In this document: in pieces, positions 34,590 through 45,974 of the stretch
How the letters are laid out: each line of letters starts with the position of its first letter
How positions within the stretch are numbered: the stretch's first letter is position 1
Source of the DNA: Erinaceus europaeus
Lineage: Eukaryota; Chordata; Mammalia; Eulipotyphla; Erinaceidae
DNA: 64,000 nt
Assembly: GCF_950295315.1 (NCBI RefSeq)
Contig: NC_080172.1
Location: 76,961,118 to 77,025,117 of the forward strand
Direction: 5' to 3'
Made by a program: the position numbers and the translations under genes
The notes under the pieces: model-generated
Databases searched by the model: none
Told to the model about the DNA's origin: nothing
Seen by the model: only the letters and a program-made list of their open reading frames with translations

Positions 34590-35330
34590 GACTGTTTAAT
34601 GTAAGGGGACATCAAACCATATGCAGTCTTCTGAGGCTCCAGTCTAGGTATGCCATTTACACAATGCTCTAACTTACTCTTTACTATAGCACTTGTCCTC
34701 AGCTGTGGCTACAGATGTAATGTCTGGACCTAATATCTAGAAATTATAGGGTCCAGAAATTATCTAAAGAAAGAGATTTTTAAACATTCTAATGTAAACT
34801 GGAAGTTGAAGGTAAAAAATAAACTATAGTTTACTTTTTCTCTAAAAAATTATTTTTCCCTAAAAAATGATTTTTCAAATGTTCTATCTCGTAAGTAACT
34901 AAAGAATAGTTTAGAAATAACTTGCCATTACCCCCAGAGTCTTAATAGACAAGTACTAAAGAGAATGTTATTATCCAAATACTTATATAGTGCTTTCTGA
35001 AACTGTCAATTACTTCCCACTGTGGATCATGTAGTTATCTTATTTGGTCATATATGACATTTAAGAAAAATTTGAAAAGGAAAGGGAATGAAGACAAAAG
35101 ATATTATTGCATTTAGACAGAAAGTTTAGTATGTGTGTGAGTCACTGCATAAGATGCATTTCTCACAATTAGTCACTGTTCAACATATACTTTGACTGTA
35201 AACGGTAGAGAAAAACACATTCTTCTTTCAGCTGGAAGAAATGTAAATGAACAGTTTTTCTCCAGGACCTTTTAACAACAGACATTGAAAACTTGGAATA
35301 TAATCACTTTGAGGCAGACGTTTCTCATCT
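34590..35330. other. intergenic, no identified feature
   Basis: AT-rich; nothing recognised. Confidence 0.4.
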
Positions 35331-35343
35331 TAAAACCTATCAT

Positions 35344-35587
35344 GGGGAGTCGGGTGGTAGTGCAGCGGGTTAAGCGCATGTGGCACGAAGCGCAAGGACC
35401 CTCATAAGGACCCGGGTTAGGGCCCCTGGGTCCCCACCTCCAGGGGAGTCCCTTCACAGGCGGTGAAGCAGGTCTGCAGGTGTCTATCTTTCTCTTCCCT
35501 CCTCTCTCCATTTCTCTCTGTCCTATCTAACAACGACATCAATAACAACAACAATAATAACTACAGCAACAATAAAAAAAAAAAAAA
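35344..35587 (+). repeat. SINE family B
   Basis: GGGGAGTCGGGTGGTAGTGC head to TCCTATCTAACAACGACATC and poly(A). Duplication AAAACCTATCAT at 35332-35343, with AAACCCTATCAT at 35588-35599. Confidence 0.93.
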
Positions 35588-35600
35588 AAACCCTATCATA

Positions 35601-35930
35601 GTGGGGCTGGGCAGTAGCGCTGCGGGTTAAGCGCACATGGCACAAAGCGCACAAACCGGTTGGCTCCCCACCTACAGGGTGGGCCCGCTTCACAAGCGGT
35701 GAAGTAGGTCTGCAGGTGTCTATCTTTCTCTCTCTGTCTTGCCCTCCTCTTGATTTCTCTCTGTCCTATCCAACAACAACGATAGCAACAACAACAACTT
35801 TAGTCACAACAACGATAAACAACAAGGGCAACAAAAGGGAAAAAAATAGCCTCCAGGAGCAGTGGAATCGATTCGTAGAGCAGGCACCGAGCCCCAGTGA
35901 TAACCCTGGAAACTAAGTAAATAAATAAGT
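35601..35930 (+). repeat. SINE family B, long form
   Basis: GTGGGGCTGGGCAGTAGCGC to GCAACAAAAGGGAAAAAAAT, then the extension GCCTCCAGGAGCAGTGGAAT and GTGATAACCCTGG. Begins 2 bp after the previous SINE's duplication. Confidence 0.92.
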
Positions 35931-36062
35931 AAATGTCATAATTGAAACAATATTTCAAATGCACGTTTGCATGTAAGGGTGTATGTTTCACTGACGTTTA
36001 CAACAGTAAAAGATGTAAAGTACCTAACCTTATGTATTATGATTAAATACCTTGAAATAATC

Positions 36063-36560
36063 ATGAAGTGTGGTGACACAGTATACCAGCTGACCACAGG
36101 AAGTGGGACACAGTACACAACTGACTTTAGACTGGCGACAACAGTGATCAGCGCAAATGCACAGGGATTGTGGGTGGATCCGATCTGCCAAAGCACAATG
36201 GATTGTGGGTGAACCAAAGGGATTTAAAAGCACAGGCAGCCAAAAGTAAGCTATCTTTGGCTGCTGCTTCATCTCCTGGTCAAACACATCTCAGTTTAGG
36301 CTGTTGGAGGTCTACTTCTTCTGGGAACTGAGCACATGTGACTCAGATAGCCAGTAAACTCTTAAGACTTCTCTACAGCCATTGTTTATCTGAACTTTGG
36401 GCAACAGTTTTATGGACTTAATCTCAGGCCTGTCAATTAATTGCTTATTTTGCAGTACCTAAAATATTTGTCTTGTGCCCCTGTATCACCCTAATAAAGC
36501 CTTGAATTGTTTAAACCCACTCCCAGCAACCCCACAGCTGAACCCATTATGTGCCCCTGC
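36063..36560 (+). mobile_element. possible solo LTR (endogenous retrovirus), boundaries unsure
   Basis: U3-like repeats (GGATTGTGGGTG at 36165-36176 and 36200-36211; GACACAGTA twice near 36075-36115), TATA-like TTTAAAA at 36223-36229 and AATAAA at 36493-36498. No target duplication found. Confidence 0.4.
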
Positions 36561-36663
36561 AGCCAAAATTCCTAATTTTATTTATAAATTACAACAATGC
36601 AATAAAAGACAACTCTTAATAAATTCAGAAGTAGATTTAACTTGGCACGATATTCAGGTTAGG

Positions 36664-36925
36664 TTTTTTTTTTATATTTATTTATTTATTTATTCCCTTT
36701 TGTTGCCCTTGTTGTTTTATTGTTGTTATTGATGTCATTGTTATTGGACAGGACAGAGAAAAATGGAGAGAGGAGGGGAAGAGAAAGATAGACACCTGCA
36801 GACCTGCTTCACTGTGAAGTAACTTCCCTACAGGTGGGGAGCCAGGGCTCAAACTAGGATCCTTACACCAGTCCTTGCACTTGGTGCCATGTGCACTTAA
36901 CCCGCTGTGCTACCACCCAACTCTC
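36664..36925 (-). repeat. SINE family B
   Basis: TATTCCCTTTTGTTGCCC, GCAGACCTGCTTCACTGTG, CAGGTGGGGAGCCAGGGC and reversed head CGCTGTGCTACCACCCAAC. Confidence 0.9.
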
Positions 36926-36929
36926 AATT

Positions 36930-37345
36930 TTTGAGTTTTTTTTAAAGCAGGTTGCATGACACTAGGTGCAGTAAAATCTTATTTAGGTGGATGAATATTT
37001 ATAAAAACACTGAAGTGAAGACTATACTTTCAGGGATTGTTTCTATAGTTCTTTAGTAAAGGTAATGAAGTGTGGAGAGAGTGGCTAAGTGGACAGACTT
37101 AAAGCTGAAACTGGGCTACACATCCTGGTTTTGCCATTTCCCAGCTGAACTTCACCAATAAATTGCCAAGTACTTGCTCAAGAAATGTCAACTCTTTAAA
37201 TACCAGCACAAATGATTTATATCACATCATACATCACAACAGTGGTCATTCTCTGGCTACTAAATTTGTTAATGAATTCATTCACTTATATACATTTTTC
37301 ACGTTTAAAATGTAAAAGCGAAATACTAATGCATAAATACTGAAA
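36930..37345. other. intergenic; weak MIR-like piece at 37085-37190
   Basis: CTGGTTTTGCCATTTCCCAG resembles the MIR core start; remainder unassigned. Confidence 0.4.
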
Positions 37346-37349
37346 AGTA

Positions 37350-37655
37350 TATGGGGCCCAGGTGTTGGCATACTAGGTACAAAGCCTCAAAGCCTAAGGA
37401 CCCACACAAGGATCCTTGTTTGAACCCTGGGCTCCCCACCTGCAGGGAGGTTGCTTCTCAAGTGGTGAAGCAAGTCTGTAGATGGCTATCTTTCTCCCTT
37501 CCTATCTTTCCCTCCCCTCTCAATTTCTCTCTGTCTTATCAAAAAAAAAAAAAAAAAAAAAAAAGGAAAAGAAAGAAAAATTGAAAGAATTGCCACAGGA
37601 ACAGTGGACTCTTAGTACAGGCACCGAGCCCCAAAATAACATTGAAAGTAACCCT
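37350..37655 (+). repeat. SINE family B, diverged
   Basis: GGGGCCCAGGTGTTGGCATA head, GGGCTCCCCACCTGCAGGG, 24-nt poly(A) at 37541-37564, then extension CAGGAACAGTGGACTCTTAG. Confidence 0.85.
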
Positions 37656-37659
37656 GTCT

Positions 37660-38367
37660 TAGGGTTCTAAAATGTCTTTAATTTGATGATGATAAGTTAA
37701 AATGTCAATAATATTGAAACAGGATGGAGAAATATAAATGATACTGAATAGCAACACCATGTTCTCATTGGATTTTCTTAATCTTTAAAGAGAGAAAATC
37801 TGAGGGATTTGTTGTCCAACCAGGCAATTCAGTTCTGGAATTCCATTTCAATGACTAGGAGGATTTCTATAGCTTCTGTAACTGGTACAAAGGAGCTCCT
37901 CCTCTCCCCCCTTTTGTAAAAGTGTTCTGCTTTCTCTCCTCCAGGCCACTGAGAGGGATCAATGCTAAACTGCCCTTTAACACAGGCCCCCAAAGCTACT
38001 CCTATACCAGTGTCATAGAGTAGGCAGTTACCTTTCTTGTGAAATGATGATGGCATCCTTTAGGAAGAAAACAGTTCAGACTGAGCTGTTCTCAGTATTT
38101 ATATTAGTGTTTATCATGAGTTACGAATAGGAAGCTTAAGTGAGTGGGAGGACCCATTAAAGAAAATGGGGAATCCCAGAAACAGATGGGAAGGGGGGAT
38201 TTAAAATTCATTTATTGTCTTTCACTCAAAGCTCATGATTCACACGCTAGTCTGTTTCCTTTCAGTTTCTTTTTAGAGATTATCATGTTGTTGTACTCAT
38301 ATTACATAATTAAATGATTTTTTATCATTTGACAATATGTCATAAGCATTTTCTATGATAAAATTTT
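37660..38367. other. intergenic, no identified feature
   Basis: Nothing recognised. Confidence 0.4.
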
Positions 38368-38382
38368 AAAAATGTTTCAACG

Positions 38383-38651
38383 TGTACTGGAGCTCTGCTT
38401 CCCCGGAGCCCCACCCTACTAGGGAAAGAGAGAGACAGACTGGGAGTATGGATTGACCAGTCAACACCCATGTTCAGCGGGGAAGCAATTACAGAAGCCA
38501 GACCTTCCACCCTCTGCAACCCACAACAACCCTGGATCCATACTCCCAGAGAGATAGAGAATGGGAAGGCTATCAGGGGAGGGGATGGGATATGGAACTG
38601 TACCCCTCTTATTCTATGGTTTTGTTAATGTCTCCTTTCTTAAATTAAAAA
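38383..38651 (+). mobile_element. L1, severely 5'-truncated, with target duplication
   Basis: Starts in the 3'UTR (GCCCCACCCTACTAGGGAAA) and ends in poly(A). Perfect 15-bp duplication AAAAATGTTTCAACG at 38368-38382 and 38652-38666. Confidence 0.9.
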
Positions 38652-38889
38652 AAAAATGTTTCAACGACATATAAAGTTTGTGATCATTTCCTTTTAAAGA
38701 ACATTCAGATTATTTTCAAAATTTAGCTATTTTAAAATAGCATTGTGTTAAGTTCATAATATCATCTTATTACCACAAAAAAGAGGTGGGCATTTTATAT
38801 ATCACAAGTCTGATGTCTGGGAAATTGACTTAGCCAAGTTCACAAAACCCATAAAAGACAAACTACAAATCTCATCTGTTCTATTCTTA

Positions 38890-39600
38890 CCTTTAGGTTC
38901 CTGATTATTAAATAATTTGTTCTGCTTTTTATCTTAATGCTTTTCAACCACCAAGTTGCAGATGCTACCATGATGCCATCCTGACTTCTTTGGGCAGATG
39001 ACCTCACCAGTGTGTCCTGGAAACCAACCTCAACAGAGCCCTGCCCCACTAGGGAAAGATAGAAACAGGCTTACCAGAAAAAAAAAAAAAAAAAAAAAAC
39101 CAAACAAACAAAAACACTAAGCAGAACCTGGACTGGAGTTGGTGTATTGCACCAAAGTAAAAGTCTCTGGAGTGGGTTGGGGGGAGAGTACAGGTCCTGG
39201 AAAAGGTTGACAGAGGACCTAGTGGGGGTTGTAGTGTTATGTGGAAAACTGAGAAATGGTATGCATGTACAAACTATTGTATTTGCTGGTGACTGTAAAA
39301 CGTTAATCCCCTAATAAAGGAAAAAATAAAATAAAATAAAATAAAATAAAAAAAGAAACAGGCTGAGAGTATGGACTGATCTGCCAGTGCCCATGCCCAG
39401 CAAAGAAGCAATTACAGAAGCCAGACCTTCTACCTTCTGCACCCCATAGCAATCCAGGGTCCATGCTCCCAGAGGGATAAAGAATAGAAAAGCTTTCAAT
39501 GGAAAAAATGGGATGTGGAACACTGGTGGTGGGACTTGTGTGGAATTGTACTTTTCTTATCCAACAGACTTGTTGATCATTATTAAATCAATAATAAAAA
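38890..39600 (+). mobile_element. L1 3'UTR fragment, interrupted by a second L1
   Basis: CACCAAGTTGCAGATGCTAC before and TGGACTGATCTGCCAGTGCC after the insertion at 39072-39353; the two halves are contiguous UTR. Confidence 0.8.
39072..39353 (+). mobile_element. L1 3' end nested in another L1
   Basis: GGTGTATTGCACCAAAGTAA, GACAGAGGACCTAGTGGGGG, and (AAAAT)n tail. Duplication AGAAACAGGCT at 39061-39071 and 39354-39364. Confidence 0.88.
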
Positions 39601-39604
39601 AAGA

Positions 39605-40490
39605 CAAACTAGATATTCAGACTCCAGTGAGTTTTGCAAAAGGAGAGACAGGAGAAACGAGAAGATTCATAGTATCCAAAAAGTATAAATAGAAACCAAT
39701 TTCTTCTGAATGTGAATGTGCATATTACATCAAACTCCCATCAGCAGTGAGTCATTTTTATTGTTTAAATGTTTACATCAGTGGATATTGTAAGACTCCT
39801 GTTTTGTTCTAATGTTAGGAGATAGCAATTTACCATAAAAGTCCTTATTTCTGTGTGATTTCCATCGTGATCACTTTGCCTATGCCGATTTTTCTATTGC
39901 TTTCCTCAGCACTCTTCATATTCATAGCTTAGAATAAAGATATCAAGGCTTTTAGACACGTCTTATAACAAATATGTCAATTTCTCACTTAATTTTGAAC
40001 TCAAATAATTTTACATTAAGTTGTATCCTGTAGTTCACTATGTTCTAATATGTGTTTCATCACTTGGAAACTTGGTCTTTCATCTTCTAAAAATCTTACA
40101 AATATTAAAACTTAGGTCTGTGAAGTTGTCTATGGTATAATTTCTGTTTAAATTTAATTTGATTAGGAATGAACCAGGGTCTGAGTTGAGACCGTACACT
40201 GATTCTATTTATTATTAGTGTCTATTTATTCTTTTATCTTACATATTTTTATTTCAATAGAGATTAGTTTTATTTGTTATTGTTTATCTTTTACTTCTCT
40301 TTGTGGTACATATTGAATTCTTCCATATACTGTGTGTAATATTCAGTGTCATTGGGCCATTGATTCTGCTCCAGGGAACTGTCTCCTTTGATTCATTACT
40401 ATCAGTGTGCTACCAGCTGATAATGCCAGTGTTCCCTTGAAAGTACTGCCTTCTTCTCCTCTTCTTTAAAATTTGGTGTGCTCTCTTACT
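39605..40490. other. intergenic, no identified feature
   Basis: AT-rich; nothing recognised. Confidence 0.4.
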
Positions 40491-40499
40491 ACGAAGCTT

Positions 40500-40765
40500 A
40501 AAAAGGTGATAATATCATCTGGGACAAAATAGTGAAGGACAACTACCAAATCATATCATTCATATGTAGAATATAGATGACTAAAACAAATGAACTTGCA
40601 AACATCAATGGTAACCAACTGTCTCTTGGACTCTGAGAATTATGAGTGGGGGGTTGGGGGGATGACAGAACTTAGGTAGAGGGTGTGATGATTCACACAT
40701 ACTAAGTGTTGGTGTACAATTATGCCCCTGAAATTTCATAATTTTGTAAAAAGAAAAAAAAAGAA
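40500..40765 (+). mobile_element. L1 3'-end fragment
   Basis: TATCATTCATATGTAGAATA, GGTGTACAATTATGCCCCTG and TTTCATAATTTTGTAAAAAG; older than the others. Confidence 0.65.
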
Positions 40766-41120
40766 AAAGAAAAACTTCTAAGTCACTAATACAAAATTAA
40801 AAAACAGTATGTGCTCTTGTCTGAATGTTCATATAAAAATTAAGACTATTTTGTCAAGAATTCTCTCCACAAATTAATTCCACTGAGTTTAGTATAAAGT
40901 TGGATTCACCTATTCAAATACTCTTACAGGTTCCCTAAAGATGATTAATTTTAATTTGAGAAGCACTCTGTCTAAATTTAGTGCTTAATGGATCAGTGGA
41001 ATTGTGACCTTGACTCAAGCCTTTGTCAACCTTGTTGTCAGAACAACTATGTATCCAGAAGTACTCAGCACAGCCTCAAGCAAAACAGCCAGTTTAAAGA
41101 TCTGAGGTATATATATATCT

Positions 41121-41142
41121 ATGTGTGTGTGTGTGTGTGTGT
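41121..41142. repeat. (TG)n microsatellite
   Basis: Eleven TG units preceded by a short TA run. Confidence 0.9.
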
Positions 41143-41164
41143 CAGGGTGGTGGTGGTGGAGGGG

Positions 41165-41280
41165 GGAGTGGGGACCCATAACATAATGGTTATGCAAATC
41201 AACTCCCTTGTCTGAAGCTTCAAAGTCAGTTCCCCACACCACCATAAGCCAGAGCTGAGCAGCCCTCTGGTAAAAACACA
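41165..41280 (+). repeat. SINE family C
   Basis: CATAACATAATGGTTATGCA, CACCACCATAAGCCAGAGCT. Confidence 0.8.
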
Positions 41281-41310
41281 TACATACATACATACATACA
41301 TACATACATA
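41277..41310. repeat. (CATA)n microsatellite
   Basis: Eight CATA units replacing the SINE A-tail. Confidence 0.92.
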
Positions 41311-41398
41311 ATCTAAAACTTCTCATATCTGAGAAGTACAAGAACTAAGCAGATGAAAGCAACAATAATAGAATATGAAACTTACATATGGAGAACTA

Positions 41399-41468
41399 TT
41401 GGGTTGCTGGAAAAGATATGACAGACTGTTCTATGTAAAAGTGCATCACGACTTTTCTGGCAACCCAA
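41399..41468. mobile_element. mariner-type miniature inverted-repeat element
   Basis: 70 bp with terminal inverted repeats TTGGGTTGCTGGAAAAG and CTTTTCTGGCAACCCAA (15 of 17 bp pair). Flanked by TA on the left and CA on the right, consistent with a decayed TA duplication. No transposase. Confidence 0.72.
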
Positions 41469-41726
41469 CAGATACCTGTGAGACTTACCTGTAGAGCCTT
41501 GGTCCACAAGTCAAGCACATATAGGAAGTGACTTGGATTCTGTGCTGTTTATCAATATATTCAGTAGCTGTATCTGTATGTATAATCTTTATTTTTAATG
41601 CTATACACTTTGACATACTCATCAAAAGCTGAAGAGGAGGTTTGGTCAAGGAGAAATTTATTTGCCTTAGTGAAAAGTAGAGAGCACAATCTTATTGGCT
41701 AGAAATTATTCTAAAAACTAAGAATC

Positions 41727-41850
41727 TGGGCTGGGGAGATAACATAATGGTTATGCAAACAGATTCTCAAACCTGAGGCACTAAAGGTCCCAGGTTCAAT
41801 CCCCAGCACCACCACAAACCAGAACTGAATAGTGCTCTGCCAAAAAAAAA
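41727..41850 (+). repeat. SINE family C
   Basis: GGGCTGGGGAGATAACATAA, GTCCCAGGTTCAATCCCCAG, poly(A). Confidence 0.9.
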
Positions 41851-42035
41851 AAAAGCTTAAGAATCTAAAATAGTGAGTGTAAGAAGATATGAATAAAGGG
41901 AAATAAAGACGAGGACATTTGACAGCAGAAACATGCTAAGAGGGGCAAGAGGCACACGTGGCAACAAGACACAGAACCTGTAAGAAGACCAGCCACAGAG
42001 AGGGTTGAGCCACTCGGATTATTAAAGATATCCTT

Positions 42036-42315
42036 AACAGAAGGATGAATAAGGGATGATCTCTCAGGCAGAAGTTAAAAAACAAGATCAGAAGAGAAAA
42101 CACAAGTAAAACCTGAACTGGAATTGGCGTATTGCACCAAAGTAAAAGACTCTGGAGTGGGTGGGTGAGGAGAATACAGATCCAAAAAGGATGAGAGAGG
42201 ACCTAGTGGGGGTTGTATTGTTATGTGGAAATCTGGGAAATATTATGCATGTACAAACTATTGTATTTACTGTTAAATGTAAAACATTAATTCCCCAATA
42301 AAGAAATTTTTAAAA
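42036..42315 (+). mobile_element. L1 3' end with target duplication
   Basis: CAGAAGGATGAATAAGGGAT start, GTATTGCACCAAAGTAAAAG, CCTAGTGGGGGTTGTATTGT, TTCCCCAATAAAG end. Duplication ATTAAAGATATCCTT at 42021-42035 and ATTAAAGACATCCTT at 42316-42330. Confidence 0.9.
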
Positions 42316-42329
42316 ATTAAAGACATCCT

Positions 42330-42895
42330 TTATCATATATAGCCTGCAATGTTACACACAATAGAAAATATTATTAAAGGTAATTGATGGACCTGTTCCC
42401 CAAATTTCTACATGAACTACCTAAAGTGATTGCACAGTACAATGATCATGCTCCTAACGAAGAGCGCATGCCATTGACAAAGTTAGGTCACAAGCTCCCT
42501 CACCTTATTACTCTTTCATTATGAAGTCTTTAGTCTCTGAAATAATGAATCATGTGCTGTGAAAGTACATAGATATGCCAGTCCAAACAGGAGTCAGCCA
42601 CCAAGTAAATATATTTCCCATGTTGAGCGCTGTTGTAACCTCCGTGACAATGACAGCTGTGTTCTCTGGCAATGTGAACTCACATCTGCAAATGCTGTCA
42701 GTAGGAACTCTCTAATGCCCCATCTTGAACCCTTTCCAGCACTGTGTGTGGTTCACTCTACTACAGTCTTGTCTCCTGTCATTTAACTTATGTCCTAGAA
42801 AATAATTTAGATCTAACATTTTAGGACACAGGTGATAGTGATAGATCTATCATCAAATACATATGTGTATGCATATGTATTTGTGCATATATACA
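42330..42895. other. intergenic, no identified feature
   Basis: Short ATATGTATG runs near 42858-42905; otherwise unassigned. Confidence 0.4.
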
Positions 42896-42902
42896 TACAT
42901 AT

Positions 42903-43089
42903 GTATAAATGTTTTATTTATTTTTGAAGACAGAGAAATTGAGAAGGAACAGGGAGAAAGAAGGACATAGAATGAGAGACACCTGCAGCATGACTTCACC
43001 ACTCATGAAGCTTTCCCCATGCAGGTGGGGACTAGGGGCTTGAATCTGGGTCCTTGCACACTGTAATGTGTGCTCTTCATCAGGTGTGA
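42903..43089 (-). repeat. SINE family A
   Basis: GCAGGTGGGGACTAGGGGCT, GTCCTTGCACACTGTAATGT; diverged. Confidence 0.85.
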
Positions 43090-43234
43090 AATATTTATAT
43101 AGATTCCAGATTTTCCCAACTGAAGTTGCCTTCAAGGAAAATTCTTGAGGATAATAAATGCTAAATTGGATAGGCACCTTGATATTTCAATGAGTATCAC
43201 GGTCTGAACAAAATTAAATGAACAGCAACTTAAA

Positions 43235-43715
43235 GAATGCTACCTAGACATAAGTTATGGATGGAGACACCGGGTGGCTCTCATGGGTCCCCTTCGCCAA
43301 AACTTTGTTTTGTGTGGAAAGCTGACTCTGCTGGCTCCTCAGCTGTTGGTGTGCTTCTAGTTCTGCTTCTGGGATCCCTTCTGTTACATTGCTTGACTTT
43401 GTGGTCTATTTACATGATCATTCTGTTACATTGGTTTGGTCTCACTCCCCTGGCCTCTGGGAGATTGTGGTTTAGTCTTTGCCTTTTCTGCTTCTCCCTT
43501 CTCCCCTCCCCCTATCCTACCTACTTCCTGGGTTCCTGACTCTGCTGCTGAAGGAGAAAGATGGAGGACAGAATTGTGTAGTGATTAGATTAGTTTTTTG
43601 AATCATTGGCTCCTGAATAAAGAAATACAGCTTCTCCGCTCAGCCTTGTGTCACTGGTCATCTGTCTACCACCGCGAAGCTAGCCTGGCATACTGGCACC
43701 ATGAATTTTGACAAC
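43235..43715 (+). mobile_element. probable endogenous retroviral LTR, boundaries unsure
   Basis: U3-like text from about 43235, AATAAA at 43616-43621 after ATTGGCTCCTG, then CTTGTGTCACTGGTCATCTG as in R/U5 and TGGCACC-like sequence near 43696. No clear target duplication, so it may be truncated. Confidence 0.5.
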
Positions 43716-43784
43716 ACTCAGCTGTGCTCCTTTCCTTGTGTACTGAGAAGAGACTGAACCTAAAACTAGAAAGCCATCAACAAA

Positions 43785-44045
43785 TATTTACTCATGGGAG
43801 GGATATAGCATGTGTGCCTCGCCATGTGCACAGCCTGAGTCCAAATTCTAGCACCACATAGGTGGCCAAAGCAACAGGGGAAGCTCTGGTGCTGTGGTTT
43901 CTCCCCTCCCCCAACTCCACCCTATCTTTATGCTTTCTTGCAGAAAGAATGAAATGACCCAGAAGTGGTGAAATCACACATGTGAGAAGCCCTGGCACCT
44001 CTAAGAAAAAATGACAGCTATTTGTTAAATAAATAATTTTCATCA
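43785..44045 (+). repeat. SINE family E
   Basis: GGGAGGGATATAGCATGTGT head, AAATTCTAGCACCACATAGG, AAATAAATAATTTT tail. Confidence 0.55.
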
Positions 44046-44169
44046 AAAATGTTAAAATAGGATAGCTACTTAAGAAGTAAAAACTTCAAGTTTCTAGCAT
44101 TCTCATTCACCAATCTAGAATTCTCTCTTTCTGATTATTTCTCAGGGGATTGCCATTGTACAAGACCAT

Positions 44170-44440
44170 TCATTTTTTCCCACATTATTTATTGCCAAAT
44201 AATCGAGATGTAACACTGTAAACTTAAGGTGTACAATATGATGCTGATTTGTTATATTTATATATTGAAATATAATTGGTTAATTCAGGTATCTATTTTG
44301 TCACATAATTGTCATTATTTGAGAAAAGTTAAGTTCTGGTCTCAGCAACTTTTGAAGTACATAGTGATAGAGTACTGTTGACATTGATCACTACGCTGTA
44401 CATTAGATCTCTAGAATTTGTCTTCTACTTCTAAGATTAA
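44170..44440 (-). mobile_element. old L1 3' region fragment
   Basis: TTAAGGTGTACAATATGATG and GTACATTAGATCTCTAGAAT read as reversed ancient L1 3' sequence. Confidence 0.5.
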
Positions 44441-44452
44441 AACCCACTCATG

Positions 44453-44732
44453 GGAGGAGGGCGATAGCACAGCGGGTTAAGCACACATGGTGCAAAGTGC
44501 AAGAACCGGCATAAGGATCCCGGTTTGAGTCCCTGGCTCCCCACCTGCAGGGGAGTTGCTTCACAGGTGGTGAAACAGGTCTGCAGGTGTCTATCTTTCT
44601 CTCCCTCTCTCTGTCTTCCCCTCCTCTCTCCATTTCTCTCTGTCCTATCCAACAACGATGACATCAACAACAACAAAACTACAACAACAAAACAAGGGCA
44701 ACAAAAGGGAAAATAAATAATAATAAAAAATT
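44453..44732 (+). repeat. SINE family B
   Basis: GGCGATAGCACAGCGGGTTA, GCTCCCCACCTGCAGGGG, TCCTATCCAACAACGATGAC, GGGCAACAAAAGGGAAAATA. Confidence 0.92.
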
Positions 44733-44739
44733 AAAAAAA

Positions 44740-45035
44740 CATTCATACAGATACTCATCTTCTGGTTATATGAATCTTTTGCAAAACCCAATCACAATGG
44801 TGTTAGAAATTGCTGCAAATTTAACTAACTTGTAAAAAAAAAAATAATAATAGCTAAAATGGAAATCACAGAATAAAGAAGAAACCACCACAATTGCTTT
44901 GTTGTTTTCTATTACCCAAAAACAAAATTGGAATCACTATCCCATTCACCGAAAATAAGCTGAGTTAACATGAACCTGATGGGAGCTCAAACTTACTAAA
45001 TTTTTGCATCTCAAGAAGTGATATGGATAACTTTA
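44740..45035. other. intergenic, no identified feature
   Basis: Nothing recognised. Confidence 0.35.
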
Positions 45036-45039
45036 CATT

Positions 45040-45245
45040 TTTTCCTCTTTTTATTTATTTCTTTTTTTTCTTATTTTATGGGACAGAGGATTTAAGAGAG
45101 GAGGTGGAAATAAAGAGGGTGAGAGACAGAGAAAAAGACACCTGCAGTACTTACTTCCCTGTAGACAAGGAACAAGGATCTGAACCCAGGTCCTTGCACA
45201 TGGCAATATGTAGGCTTAACCAGGTGTCCCACCACCCTGCGCCGA
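45040..45245 (-). repeat. SINE family A, diverged
   Basis: GAACCCAGGTCCTTGCACAT and CCAGGTGTCCCACCACCCTG. Confidence 0.75.
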
Positions 45246-45249
45246 GGAC

Positions 45250-45680
45250 AACTTGCTTTTAAGACACTTTCTGTGCCGAATCTGCAGAGATTTTAGTAGA
45301 GCAGTTCTTGTGTAAACCTAGGAGCCTACTTGTCTAGCCAGCACCATAGGGGACTCTGTTCTGGGAGCCACACAGTTGGGGTACAGTTGACTTGAGGTTA
45401 AATAAGGACACAGTGTCCACAGGGCCTCAGTCAATTACCTAATCCATTGAATAGCTTATGTCCACTTCCCCTGTTCATTGTAAGTTAGTAGAATTCTGTT
45501 TCACATTTCATTATTAACTTGAACACTTTAAAGTCATATAACACTAACTAAAGGTCACTGAAACTGCTTTAAGCTGATTTATATGGTAGACATAGAGTCT
45601 TTCAAATAGCTACTGCTATCATCATCTTAAAAATGAAGAACAGGTTTATAAAGGATATAAAATTTGCATAAAATTACTCA
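45250..45680. other. intergenic, no identified feature
   Basis: Nothing recognised. Confidence 0.4.
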
Positions 45681-45684
45681 TCTG

Positions 45685-45777
45685 TGAGTATCAGTATAAC
45701 ATATAGGCCTTGCAAGCGATATGTCCCAGGTTCCATCCTGAGTATCAATAGCTAGTTAGTTGAGTGGTGCTCTGCTG
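45685..45777 (+). repeat. SINE family E/C fragment
   Basis: GTATAACATATAGGCCTTGC and GGTTCCATCCTGAGTATC. Confidence 0.5.
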
Positions 45778-45970
45778 GGAAGGGGAGGGGAGGAGAAGGG
45801 AGGGAAGGGAAGGGAAGGGGAGGAGAGGAGAGGGGAGGAAAAAGGAGGGGAATAGAAGGGAAGAGAAGGAGAGGGGAGGGGAGGGGAAGGGGAGGGGAAG
45901 GGGGAGGGAAAGGAAGAGGAAGGGAGAGGGGAAGGGAGAAAAAGGGAGAGGAAGGGAGAGAGGGAAAAAA
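45778..45970. repeat. G-rich purine tract (GGGAA/GGGGA)n
   Basis: About 190 bp of almost pure purine with many GGGG runs. Produces low-complexity Glu/Gly/Arg frames only. Confidence 0.95.
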
Positions 45971-45974
45971 AATT

